DNA of 64,000 bases, taken from positions 108,190,539 to 108,254,538 of the forward strand of contig OY720636.1 of the NCBI GenBank assembly GCA_963169105.1, in the 5' to 3' direction. Source of the DNA: Ceriagrion tenellum. Lineage: Eukaryota > Arthropoda > Insecta > Odonata > Coenagrionidae. The first letter of the stretch is position 1, and each line of letters begins with the position of its first letter. Both the position numbers and the translations under genes were made by a program. Shown here in pieces: positions 20,400 to 31,425 of the stretch. The notes beneath the pieces are model-generated. The model was not told the DNA's origin. It did no database searches and saw nothing but the letters and a program-made list of their open reading frames with translations.

Positions 20400-22078
20400 G
20401 GCATGTTAGGTATTTAGTGGAAGCATTTAACACTCCCGTTTGAAATTTTTGTTCATGAATTTTTTACTTAATTTATTTACATTGTTACGATGGAATATTT
20501 TTCTGTAGTTTTCAACCCCTATTTAAATTTGTTTCTGTGGAATTGAGCAGTTGTTAGAAATGCTGAAACATTTGGGAATTTTTTTGTACAATGCTGACAA
20601 TTAGCTGTGCCCACCAGTCTCAATTAAAATACTTATTCATTTTTCTAATAGGATGAATATCGTTATTTTTTTTGGTAAGCGTCGAGATTTGTTCACACGG
20701 TTGAAAACACGGTGTTCAGCTTGAAAGACGTGAGATAAATCTGCTCTTTTCTTTCTTTGCTTCATTATTCACCTTTATTTATCACTTTGCAAGTCTAAAT
20801 TAAGTGCCTGGGGTGATCCAACGTTTATTGCTGCTGATAAATTGCTCTCTGTCCTTTGCTCTGCTGATAACGTTCTAAACATGCTGCGGCATTAAGCTCC
20901 TTAAAACTGCTGGTTTCATCACCGTAAGCTGTACATGTGTCTTCCCCACAGAGGTCTGAGGTGACACGGAGGTGGGCATTTTGCACATTCAGCGTCGCTC
21001 TTTCGAGCCCTTCCTGGTATCTAGTGTAGGCGTCTCTTTGCTCGACTTTTTAAAAAGAGGTAGTATGCTCTGGTACTTGATTCCCCTCTCTACACAAGTG
21101 TTCATTTGTGGATGCTTTATTTAACTGTTGTATTTCTTGATTGAAGGGGTTCGTGAAATATCTTTTGCATTTTTTTTTCATTCCCCCTCTTTCCGAAAAG
21201 AATTCTAGTTCTGGCTTAATTTATTCGGAGGTTTTTTTTCCGGAATATCTAAGTGCCCTCAATTACACGGTACTGTATGCGAGTACTTCGTCTTCCACCT
21301 GGAGGATGTTTCGAATCCGCATGGTTCGCGCAATGAATTGTTAAATATCTCTCTCCCCGTAGGGGTCCGGAGTATTTTTCAAGCGCTCGCCTTTTAACGG
21401 TAAGTTGAAAGTTCTATCACGAGCGTAGGTTGTAGTCAATTGTGCTTTTAAGTTTAGAAGGAATAGGAATGGGTTCAAAAATGCAGGTAAAAAGTACGAT
21501 TTACGTCGTTGTGCTCGTCAAATTGGTGGAATATTCTAGGATTTAGGATTGTCGGTGTTCTGAAATTTTTGTGAATTCAAGGAAGTTTTCTCTGGAAGAT
21601 TTTAAAGTTTTCCCTGACACATATTTTGACAACTAGATGGTAATTGGCCATAATCATAGTTAAATATGACACATTAAAATGATTTATTTTTATAAATGAG
21701 AAAAAAATCAATATTTTTGGCCTCATTCATCTCTCCACATTAGCTTAAAAATGATCAACATAGTAATGCACATAGAACAGCAAAGATAAAGAATGAATAT
21801 AGAAAGAGATAAGAAGATATTCAAAAAATAGATTAAATATTCCTAGTATACAAGGAAATTAAGTCTCCCCATCTTTTTATGAAAATAATTAGACCATTTT
21901 GGCAGGAAAATTACCAACTAAGGTAAACCACACACTGCATTACCGGAGACAACCTCATTTGGCACTCTTTGTCAATTCTAAATTTTAGGCAAACTCAACA
22001 ATTTATCCAACGGCGCAATTAATACAGGTCCTTCTTCTTAGGATTAAAAAACAGCCACTGTAATTTGAATAGTCTTTC
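20400..22078. other. no gene recognised; one possible microexon
   Basis: AT-rich DNA. The only splice-like pattern is at 21363-21399 on the plus strand: a pyrimidine-rich TCTCTCTCCCCGTAG, 37 bases open in two frames, then G/GTAAGTTG. Such pairs occur by chance at this scale. Confidence 0.35.
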
Positions 22079-22506
22079 TTTTAATCGAAGAAGTTTTACG
22101 AATAGCCGGTGGGGAACGATGTTTAACGAACAGCAAGTTGTAAGGTACAAAATTGTTGAATATTTTCTGAGATATAGCATCCCTCTGATAACAATACTGG
22201 GGAAACAGAGCCAGGAGAATTACTGAGGATTACCAAGGGTGGACGGAATCCGAAAAAATTATGAGGGAAGTTTAAATTAAGATTTGCGAAGGAATAATTG
22301 ACGTTACCTGAAAAACATTAACTGAGAAGCGTAGCCAATCAATCTTCGAATTTGGTGATGATTCACTTTTAAATCTCAATGTCCGCTAACCATCATGCAC
22401 AGCCTTTTCCCGTTCAAAATTTCTTAACTCTCATTTCTTCTTCTTTGCCCATTTCCCCTAAATACAATTTTTCCCTTCTTTTGGGGTATTCGAGAATTCG
22501 GACGAA
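22079..22506 (+). repeat. 428-bp segmental duplication, copy 2
   Basis: Direct-orientation partner of 17911-18338, 4.2 kb downstream. After the shared GAATTCGGACGAA the flanks are unrelated. Confidence 0.85.
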
Positions 22507-22599
22507 AACGACGTCAACGAGCGATCTAATTCGAGAGTGCAGATTTGGATACGCTAGGGGGAGTAGGTTGAGGGTCAAGACGGTGGATCAAATTGACGA

Positions 22600-23660
22600 A
22601 TATTTTCTTTTTCGTTACTGTCACTATTATTCTACTAGCTTCTTCATATGATATATTGTGTTCGTAATTTTAAAGTATTTTAATGCGTTTTATAGCATTC
22701 GACTTATTTTTTAGGTATTTACTATTGTCTTTTTTGTTGTTTTGCTTTGCAATTATCTATTACGTATTTCAAATTAGACTCCCCTTACTTAATATCACGT
22801 CAGTGTTTTTGGATTCAGTGTCAGTTAGTTATTCACCGCCAATGGAGAGTCGGTAGCATAGAGCGAATTTATGACTATTTATTTATTTTTCTCTATAATC
22901 TACTAGCTATGCCCGGCACGCGTTGAAATACCTCTTTGTCTTCCTAAGTAGGCTCGCATATACGAAGCAGACACAAAAGGATTTGAGACCTAGTCCAATT
23001 AATTCCTCGTACCTATACAGGAATTCGTAACGCGCAAATGATGGCACGAGTTTCCATTCCATGCCTATTCTGCGGTTTCCAAGTAAATATTTTATTCTTT
23101 TGTTGGAGTGATGTCTCACTGATACAATTCTGATGCATGTGATGGAACAATTCGTAAAAGATCTGTTTCGTTGCTTGCTTGTCGTTCCTCTCTTCTTAGA
23201 GAAGCTCGCGTGCCAATACTCATTTGTTGGAACGACGCGCGCTCCACCTATTGCACAATGGATTTAATAATACAGAAACCCCGGGCGCGTGCTGAACAGC
23301 TCACCAAATTTTCATCGTAATCTGATGAATGGTATTGGAACGCATTGAAGACGAGCAATTAAACATTCTTTTTTATATATTAGATAATATATTTTACGAT
23401 GTTTATGCAATGCAACATTGCATCCTTCATTTCAAAGTATTTTTAAGGCGCATTAAGCATTCTACTTATTTTTGTTGGGTTTTCACGGTTGTTTGTTTTG
23501 CGGTTTGGCTTAGACTGCCTTGCTACGCATTTAACATCAGTCTCTATTAACTGAATTATCACATCAATACATGCGGATTCAATTCAGTCAGTCAATCACC
23601 ATCAATTGAAAGTCGACAGCGTAGGGCGAATTTCCGAGTTTTATTTGTTACTATTACTAC
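22600..23660 (+). repeat. composite old interspersed repeat
   Basis: An AT-rich module at about 22650-22875 is repeated, diverged, at about 23430-23650 (shared AAGTATTTT, TTCGACTTATTTTT-like and GGAGAGTCGGTAGC/GAAAGTCGACAGC blocks). Between them is a module starting CTATGCCCGGCACGCGTTG. The last part includes CAGTCAGTCAATCACC. CCCGGCACGCGTTG and CAGTCAGTCA-type sequences recur in insect transposons, but the class is not assigned. Confidence 0.45.
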
Positions 23661-23847
23661 ATTTTTACTGCCTTCACTGTATTTAATATAGTATTCTTAA
23701 TTTTGAATGAAGACGCCGTCTAGAGTGCCGCCGAATCTGTGGTTCACAAGGATGAACGGAATAGCTTTTTTGTCTCGAATATGACGTGAAGACGTTGAAG
23801 TGAGTGGAGGCTGTGAAAGTAGTGTGGAATTCACGAATTTTGTTTGA

Positions 23848-24409
23848 GGTAGTTTTAGCGAAATATCATTTCACCTATAAATCAATGCATTTGGTCTCAT
23901 TTTAATGGAAAATATGTTACTCTTCCAAAGATACTAAAATATCAGCCCGCTACCGAACAGCTTTCCGAGATTTTTGACAGATAATACCAGGTCTTTTGCA
24001 TGGAGAATGGTAGATTACGCTCTTTAGAGATACCCTATTTAAAAATGAGACATCTCTAGCCTGTTTATAATGCCTAAATCTCGTCAAAAAATTGAAAGGG
24101 TATACTTTTTATGTTTTCTCGACTTTGTATGAAAATAAATCATGTTGTCACCGCAGTAATTTTTTCAGAATCACGAAAAACCTTCCGTTGTTAAGGAGTT
24201 TTGAACGTACGGCGTGAAAAAATGAGTCAAAATGAAAATTATGTGGATATTTTTATTTGATTACATATAATTTCTTTCTGATAAAAGTATATTATTGCAC
24301 TATTAATAATTTAATTTTTAATTTATGCTTCCTGCAGCTGCTAAAATTAAAACGTATAATTCGAATATGGTCTCCATTATGACTAAGGAACTATCTCACT
24401 CAAACTAGC
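23848..24409 (+). mobile_element. MITE-like TIR element, copy 1
   Basis: About 562 bp with imperfect terminal inverted repeats: GGTAGTTTTAGCGAAATATC at the left, and the complement of GGAACTATCTCACTCAAACTAG at the right, bordered by TTGA and TTAA. The interior matches 34953-35488 in reverse complement, including the GAATCACGAAAAA and GACTCAAAAAATTG-type blocks. No transposase is encoded. Confidence 0.65.
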
Positions 24410-24412
24410 TTA

Positions 24413-24459
24413 AACATATTTTAACTCGTCACGGCGCCTTTTGCCTATCCCAACCGCGC
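24413..24459 (+). repeat. 47-bp direct repeat, left copy
   Basis: AACATATTTTA, six changed bases, then CACGGCGCCTTTTGCCTATC.CAACCGCGC. It matches 24992-25038. The left copy begins at the edge of the MITE. Confidence 0.8.
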
Positions 24460-24991
24460 AAACGGCAGTATTATTATGGATCTGCGCAATGTTGCGTTGA
24501 AGTACTACGCCTTCATTAAAGCCGATGCGGTCACATTTCTTTGTCTGCATTTATTTCTTAAGATTTATCAGCGAATCCGGTTTTGCTTTTTTTTACTCGT
24601 TTTTGGCCGTTTTGTTTTTATAATGCAGTCGAGAGATAAGGAAATGGGATTCGGGGCATGGAAGTGGGGAAGGGGGAGGGGTTGGGGAGAGGGGTGGAAG
24701 GTGGAGATGGGGGCGGGGTGTGCGGGAAAAAAGGATTTTTCTTCCAGAGTGGTTAATCCCGGGCCCCGCCCCCCAAGTCGTTGGTGGTCGCCCCTCGAGA
24801 ATGGCTTTCCATTAAAGATCCTCTCCTCCCACGTCGCGTGATTCGAACCTCCCAGAGTCGAGCCGAGAGAGACGTTCGGAGGCCGTGAATGTCGTGAGCT
24901 CGAGAATTCCCGTGGTTGTCGAGGGCGTCTCATTTACATCACACGAGTCTGAGAGAGGATGAGGCCCTTGATCTTGTCGTGGAGAGCGCCG
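24460..24991. promoter_or_regulatory. GA/GC-rich island between direct repeats
   Basis: Purine-rich (GGGGAGAGGGG-type) then CpG-rich DNA bracketed by the 47-bp direct repeats. Overlapping ORFs on both strands (24476-24841 and 24568-25258) reflect base composition. It resembles the other CT/GA islands in the window, in opposite strand bias. Confidence 0.3.
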
Positions 24992-25038
24992 AACATATTT
25001 TAGCCAGGCACGGCGCCTTTTGCCTATCTCAACCGCGC
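24992..25038 (+). repeat. 47-bp direct repeat, right copy
   Basis: Partner of 24413-24459 with about seven differences, followed by GCGGTCTGATGGG and a run of 15 or so G. Confidence 0.8.
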
Positions 25039-25599
25039 GCGGTCTGATGGGAAGGTGAATTTGTTCGCGGCAGTGGAGGGGGGGGGGGGGAGAATATATC
25101 GGGTACACGTTTTTCGTGGTGGGGGAACTGGAGAACGAGAATGCGGGCCGTGTTGCAGATGCAGTCGTATAAAAAAAGTGTTTTTTTTTATTTATCAATT
25201 TTTTCTCTTTTGTGATTCGGAAGCCTTTGTGACTTCGTCTCGCCTCGCTCTTTTTCACTCTTGTCGTTTGAATTACGATATAGCGTCAAGGATCGAACTA
25301 AAGTGAAGTTTTTTTTTCGCCACTGGTCGTACGTGACGTTCTCGTCAAACAAATGCTAGTTCTCTGCAATTGACGGCTGACTCTCCGCTCTTACGGACGG
25401 GACCGTATTTTAACGACCATGCATTAGTTGGTTCATCTTTTTCAACGTACTACCCAATGAAAGAGGCCAACTTTTTTGGCATTAAAAAATGGGAGCTTTC
25501 TTCGCAAAAGGTACGTATTCGTGAGGTAATTTTGAATTGAAACTTCAACATTTTAACTGTATTGTTTTTGAATGATTCGCCATCGCTTTCGCTAAAAGC

Positions 25600-25725
25600 T
25601 GAGAAATACTATAGGTTCGCTTGTTGTAGTTGTTTTACGAAGTTCGCCACTATCACTTGCATTTTATTCAATAAAATGAGAAATCTTTTTGTCCAGAGAC
25701 CCAAATGCACGCGGTATATCCGAAG
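25600..25725 (-). mobile_element. short diverged CR1/Jockey-group LINE fragment
   Basis: The order of blocks (GTTTTACGAAG, TTTTATTCAATAAAAT, TTTTTGTCCAGAGACCCAAATGC, GCGGTATATCCGA) parallels GTTTCTAACGAAGC...GACCAGGGTCCCAAATGCTCGCGGCGTATTCGA of LINE copy A. Low identity makes this tentative. Confidence 0.4.
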
Positions 25726-26921
25726 CTTTATTTTGTTTTTGAATAAAGTTTTTAATATGTTCTTAGCTCCGTAGCTGGGGAGTGGATGCCGATGCAGTTT
25801 TCAAGTTTTTCCTCCAATTATGTGACCGTATTTATGCGTAAAATGCTTCGGTCTCCTCTTTCCTCGAGTGCTTTCGGAATTATGTACGTAATTTTCGATG
25901 ATGAGAGATAAAAATGACTGGCAAATGGGATACGTTCGGGAGGTGATGCTTTAAAACCTTTCAATTTTCCATTTATCTTATTAATTTTCCGTTGCTCTCT
26001 ATTTTTTGTGTGAAATATAGCTTTCACAGGGATGAGAAAGTGGAAGTACGCTGCTGGAAGATATGAGAGGATATCTTTATTTCATTTTTGTGCAGAATTG
26101 GCTTTCGGAGGGTATTTTTTTTTGTTTTGGCATCAAGCTCACTTTAGGCATTATTTTCCCTTTTTAAAACCTCTGTCGGTCCGTGGCGTTTAATCCGATT
26201 ACTGCATTCACGTGAACAAAATCCTCGTCCATGAAAGATCCCCATCGACCGAGTGCCCGAGGAGGATGCCTTTATTTCAACCGAGTGAAAGTATGTCGTG
26301 AATGGATTATATTTTCCTGTGAACATGGTGGTGTGTCACAGTTTGGCTTCAATTACGGGATATCATTTGCTACTCAAAATGAGAGCGTATGCAAAAAGGC
26401 ACATCGTTCTACTCGTTAAACATAAATCGTCATGCTCCACGTCTCTTAAAAGCTTTCTTACCTCTTTGTATCGGCTCTTTCTTTCCTGCTAACGATGCTT
26501 TTCGCCTTTTGGATGGCTTGTAAATTGCAAAATTATTCGTATCCTGGATTCTTAACGAGCACTGTCGCATTGACTCCCATTTATTCCATCGAACGCGTCG
26601 TAATGAATGGAGTTTCGGGCCGTACATAATCCTGAAAACTATAGCAGTGCTTTGCTGTTGCGTAAATAAATTGGTCCCTTGATCTCCCAAAATGCCTCGC
26701 CAAAGACCGGCTTAATTACGGCATTAATTACTCTAGTATTTGGGGTTTCCGTCTTTTGTTCCGCTACACCCGATGTATTATTCAGGCAGTGGGATCCATC
26801 GCGGGCTATACCGTTCGTCTTCGCGAACCACTCGACGATAAAATAGTTTGGGTAACGTTTAGTACGTAGCCTTTTGCATTTGCATTTAGATAAGGGACAA
26901 GTAGTCTCTCACTCCTTGATT
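25726..26921. other. no gene recognised
   Basis: Mixed DNA with moderate CpG. ORFs on both strands carry no recognisable motif. Some TAAT-rich stretches near 26712-26735 could bind homeodomains; this is not distinctive. Confidence 0.45.
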
Positions 26922-27101
26922 GTTTTACCGTAATCGAATTAATAAACCAGTTAAAGTGCAATTCAAACATGGCGGGTGAATTATTTGAAGAAATTGCCAT
27001 GAGGAAAATTCGGCCTGGACCGGGAATCGAACCACGGACCTATGGTTTGCCAAAGATCTAGTTGCCTTGTATCCACCAAAAATTGCCATGGGAATTAAGA
27101 A

Positions 27102-27171
27102 GCCCGGATAGCGTAGTGGTCTGCGCATTGGTCCGGCAAACCAAAGGTCCGTGGTTCGATCCCCGGTCCAG
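27102..27171 (+). other. tRNA-like SINE head 1
   Basis: Acceptor-like GCCCGGA, D-arm GCG..CGC with A-box TAGCGTAGTGG, a perfect TTGGT/ACCAA anticodon stem around loop CCGGCAA (GGC at the anticodon positions), B-box GGTTCGATCCC and acceptor end TCCAG. Position 33 is C, not the universal T, and the T-stem has mismatches, so it is a tRNA-derived promoter head and not a functional tRNA. Confidence 0.65.
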
Positions 27172-27350
27172 TTTTACCGTAATCGAATTAATAAATCAGT
27201 TAAAGTGCAGTTCAAACATGGCGGGTGAATTATTTGAAGAAACTGCCGTGAGAAAAATTCGGCCTGGACCGGGAATCGATCCACGGACCTTTGGTTTGCC
27301 AAAGATCTAGTTGCCTTGTATCCACCAAAAATTGCCACGGGAATTAGGAA

Positions 27351-27420
27351 GCCTGGATAGCGTAGTGGTCTGCGCATTGGGCCGGCAAACCAAAGGTCCG
27401 TGGTTCGATTCCCGATCCAG
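27351..27420 (+). other. tRNA-like SINE head 2
   Basis: Same cloverleaf-like features as the head at 27102, with GCCTGGA pairing over five positions with TCCAG at the 3' side. Loop CCGGCAA again. Confidence 0.65.
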
Positions 27421-27600
27421 TTTTACCGTAATCGAATTTATAAACCAGTTAAAGTGCAATTCAAACATGGCGGGTGAATTATTTGAAGAAATTGCCATGA
27501 GAAAAATTCGGCCTTTACCGGGAATCGAACCCACGGACCTTCGGTTTGCCAAAGATCTAGTTGCCTTGTATCCACCAAAACTTGACTTGGGAATTAGGAA

Positions 27601-27672
27601 GCCTGGCTAGTGTAGTGGTCTGCGCATTGGTCCGATAAAACCAAAGGTCCGTGGTTCGATTCCCGGTCCACG
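27601..27672 (+). other. tRNA-like SINE head 3
   Basis: As the previous heads, but the A-box is TAGTGTAGTGG and the anticodon loop has GATAAAA in place of GGCAAA, so it is more decayed. It continues directly into the SINE body. Confidence 0.6.
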
Positions 27673-27704
27673 CCGAATTTTTCTCATGGCAATTTCTCCA
27701 GTTG

Positions 27705-28855
27705 AAGTGCATTTAAACGAGAGTCTTATCGGTATTTCACACCATCGTATGTGTTTTTTTCAGCTAAATCTATTCGTTTGTGTCTGAAGGCCGATCGCTC
27801 GTCGGACTGTGACTTTTCTGTGAGCGGATTCAAGAAGAAACCTCACGTGATTAGTGAACTAATTTTTGGACCTTCGTTGAATTGGTGTTGTTGCAGGTTA
27901 CCCCATCGCTCACCTCTCGTTAATGAAAAACACCTCGCATGCAATTACGGCCGTAGCCATATTGCTAGTTAATGTAAAAAAATTCGATTTTCAAAGAACT
28001 TATCTATTTTAAAATCGCTTATTTTAGTTATGAAGCCTACTCTCACTTATGTTTTCCTTTGACCCGAAAATAGTTGATTTTTATAACTTTCATGAAAATC
28101 TTTTGGACAGCTTTCGATAAAAATGCGCAGCTATTCAAAAATAACTCGTATTACAGTATGGGATTATTTAGGTTGGCCAGTGGTGAGATCAATTTTTCTC
28201 TGTTATAAGCGCGACTACCGTGTTTAATAGGATTTTTTGATGGGGGTAGAATACCGATTTCCCGTGACCTGGGCCCTAATTTGAAACCAAGAAATTTGCT
28301 TTGAAAAAAATGCTTTATTAAAATAAAAAAATAGGAGTTCATGAAAATAGAACCAAATCTCTTCCAAAGTACGTTTTTAAAATCAGGGTTATTTTTGTAA
28401 AGTTTCTAGTGTTAATTTCCAAATTTTGTAAAATCAGTATTTTCACTACTGGTATTTCTAAATTACGTAAGGTAACTCTCGCAAGCCCGTCGTACAAAAT
28501 GTGAACATATGAAACCCAAAATGCTATTTCAAAAGTGTCAAAGCCATCCTTCCGGCGTAGCTTCTCATCGCATAGCTCAAATTTTAAGATGCAGAGAATA
28601 CATTTGCCAGATTATTACAGATCAATATATGACCGGCGTATGATTACTTACCTCAGACTTCAGTTTAACGTAACTGAACTTTCTAGCCAACAAGAAAGAG
28701 GTACGATTCGTCGATTTTCGAGATCTCTGCTCCTCATGTGGGACAGTCTATCGAGGGTCATGTTATAAGTCTAATGCATTGCTATTTTGCTATGAGTAGA
28801 TATTTTATGGGCATTTTAGATGTCCTCGTGAAAGGGAATATTTGCAATCGAGCAT
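27705..28855. other. no gene recognised
   Basis: AT-rich. A splice-like pattern on the minus strand near 28652-28682 (pyrimidine-rich acceptor, GAG/GTAAGT donor, 31 bases) is open in only one frame and probably chance. Confidence 0.45.
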
Positions 28856-28859
28856 CATC

Positions 28860-29190
28860 GGGTATTCGATTTCAACTCTTGTTTAGAAATTTTCAACTGA
28901 TGCGGGTTTTCTTTGTTTTAGGCACCGAAAGAGTTGAAAGAGTTGGGAGATCATTTACATCAGTTCTTTATGGATTTTTGAATCAAGTGTCACCCCGTGG
29001 TCACTTTATCAATCGGATATTTGTATTCGATCTTAATCGGACACTCGATTTCGGGTCTCGTTTAGATCTTTTGAGTTGATGACCTAAGGCGGATTTTCTT
29101 TATTTCGGCACCTAAAGAGTTAAAAGTGCTGGTTGATTATTTCCGTCAGTTCTTTATGGATTTACGTCAAGTGTCACCCCTTGGTGACTC
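28860..29190 (+). repeat. diverged tandem duplication, 186-bp period
   Basis: Blocks CGATTTC, GGCACC.AAAGAGTT, CAGTTCTTTATGGATTT and CAAGTGTCACCCC recur in order 186 bp apart (CAGTTCTTTATGG at 28961 and 29147). Roughly 75 percent identity; non-coding. Confidence 0.7.
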
Positions 29191-29459
29191 TTTCCAGAGA
29201 CCAATCCTGGACGCGAAATGGCTGTCCGATGGGGTGTTTTTAATCGAACAAAATTGACAAAAGGGCGGAAATACTATCCTCCCGCAAACTTTTCATTTGG
29301 TGTTTTGATTAAAAGGGCGGTCCGGGGCTCCGGCCTCGTGAAAAGGGATACTATAAGAGGTTTAAAACGGACGTCTATGAAAATTAGAAAAATGGCTTAT
29401 TACTCGGAGCCCCTTTGGGAATACCATCCCGATTATTTCAATTCTTAGTCTACATTCTC

Positions 29460-30060
29460 TTCCTCTTTCTCTATCTCCTTTCTCGCAGACTCAATCCTTT
29501 CCTCTTCTCTCCGTCTTCCTCGTCTCAGTCTCTCCCTGATCGCTTTAAAAAAAAAGTACCAATCAATAAGTGTAATCTTCGTTGATTCCCATCGAGTTGC
29601 GTGATGGCGCAACTCGATGGGAATTCATCGTTTCTTTCCCTTCCCTGTCTCCCGTCGCTGACTCTGTTCATGCGGAGCTTTACTCGGGCGCAAAGCCGAG
29701 GGATTTCTACGTAGCCAGCTTTGTCTCTTCCTCTCATTCTCCGCGTACCTCAGTCTCTCTCTCTCTCTCTTTCTACGCTCTTTCCTCTCCTCGTCTCTTC
29801 ACTCGATTCAAATTGCCAGGATTCGGGCGTATACGTGTATTCATGTACATGTGTATATGTCCCGAGTACATCACCCTGTATTCGTCTGTCTTCCAACCCT
29901 CATGCCTACCTCGGAGCGGGAGGGACAGTGGAGGAGGGTACGATTTTTGGGGAAAAAGGGGTTTTTTGAAATGTGAGAAAGGGGTGTGAGCGCACCCTTC
30001 CCCCCCCGCCAAAATGCGTTTCTCGTCCCTTTTTCCTCCCCTATTCATTCCTCCAGAGTT
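29460..30060. promoter_or_regulatory. CT-rich island
   Basis: Pyrimidine-rich plus strand with (TC)n at about 29755-29772 and CpG-richer DNA. ORFs on both strands overlap and are composition-driven. It contains the perfect hairpin at 29585-29624. Confidence 0.3.
29585..29624. repeat. perfect 17-bp hairpin with 6-nt loop
   Basis: ATTCCCATCGAGTTGCG (29585-29601) is exactly complementary to 29608-29624 across loop TGATGG. The stem is shorter than a microRNA precursor and longer than expected by chance. Confidence 0.8.
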
Positions 30061-31425
30061 GTCACGTTTCGAATGGGATGTTTTGAACGAGTTTTTAAGA
30101 CGAGTCTGGAGCTTGCAAAGTAAAACTTGTTTTAAAGAGACCGTTTTATCGATGTAAATGTCCTTAATTTTTTTTCGACTTTTTGACGAAAGTCTCGAGG
30201 TGGGAGGAAACGTAATTTTTCGCGAGTGCGAAGCCGAGTCCTATAAAGGCCTGGGGTATTTCTCTTACCTCTCGAAGATTTTATGCGAGGAGAGTGAATT
30301 GAAGGAAGTAGAATAAGACTTGCGCACGACAAACTAGAAGAAAAAGGATTCATTTTTAGTCTCAATTTTGTCGAAGGTGCGGAGACCGTTTATAATATAA
30401 GAGAAAAAAATTTCATAATATACACCAAACCTAATAGGTATGACATTATATAAAAGGTCACTTTTGTATTTAGGGCCTAAAATCTATAGCTTAAAATCAC
30501 ATGATATTATACAGGTAAATAATTGCTACGGATTTCTTAAAAGGATAATTAAATGGTTGTTGGAAAAAGGGGAAGTGCACGCAGTTTCTGTTGAACTAAT
30601 TTCTACTTCGTTTTTTAATAAAATAGTTCGTTTCTATTTGTTCGTTTTTTATTTTTTCGTTTATTTTTTGCGAGATTGAGTTCTGTTTTATTGCTCACAT
30701 TGTGCCAGATGGTTAACGGTGTCACCACATGGGTCTCCTTCGTTGGTCCCTAAAATAGCTCTTATATGTAAATTATATGTATGAATTTCAAAGGTGCCTA
30801 GGTTTAGAAGTTTAGAGTAAAATAATAGATAATTTTGGAAAAGTGATTCTTCAACGCTGATTGGCCTAATACATGTATATGAACAAATATGGATGAAGTA
30901 TATAAAGTTAACTTCCAAATATAAAAATGAAAGATAGAAAAAGTTTCTACGGCAAAAAAGAAATATTTCCAATGTGTTTAATAAAAGATTGGGGAAATTT
31001 TCAACCCTGGCTTCACCCCCGACGTCCCCCCTTTCCACCCTTCCGATAACACTATCCCCTCCATCCTTCCCTTTTCTGTTTCGGAATTATCATTTCGCTG
31101 TTTCTCAAGCTTCATTGCTCCATGTGGAGGCGTCTGAGTGGCTCCAGTCAATCATGTTATTATACTCTTATCCGCACTCCGCCAGAACTGTTCCAGTTGC
31201 TATCACGTTGTTCGTGGCACGTCGTTCCTGCTCCCTTCGAAAAACCTCTCCACTGGTTGGTTCAGTACTTAGAAGAGTTGTCCTCCTCGGACACAGAATG
31301 CCTTTCAAGAGAGAACAAGCGCATGGACTGCTCTTTTCTGGCTCTATTAGCCGACGATTTTTTAAAAGTATTTGCCTTGTATTTGATACCTATTAGCTAA
31401 ATAAATAGACGATATATTTACCATA
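30061..31425. other. no gene recognised
   Basis: AT-rich DNA with ORFs that lack recognisable domains (for example 30974-31400 in two frames). Confidence 0.5.

Larger units (their letters stand above)
26922..27704. mobile_element. array of three inverted-pair tRNA-like SINE units
   Basis: Units start at TTTTACCGTAATCG near 26922, 27172 and 27421 (period about 249 bp). Each unit has a minus-oriented SINE (body, then a head truncated at the anticodon arm, with CCGGGAATCGAACC) and then a plus-oriented tRNA-like head. The last plus copy continues into the body (CGAATTTTTCTCATGGCAATTTC), which shows head and body belong together. The body resembles that of the 8.6-kb SINEs. Confidence 0.85.

Noticed and set aside
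24476..25258. Overlapping ORFs of 121-148 codons on both strands
   Set aside because: They fall in a GA/GC-rich island with few stops and show low-complexity residues.
27102..27672. Functional tRNA genes
   Set aside because: The anticodon loop has C at position 33, T-stems are mismatched, and each is joined to SINE sequence in a tandem array.
28652..28682. 31-nt minus-strand microexon
   Set aside because: Although acceptor and donor look good, two of three frames contain stops and such pairs are expected by chance.
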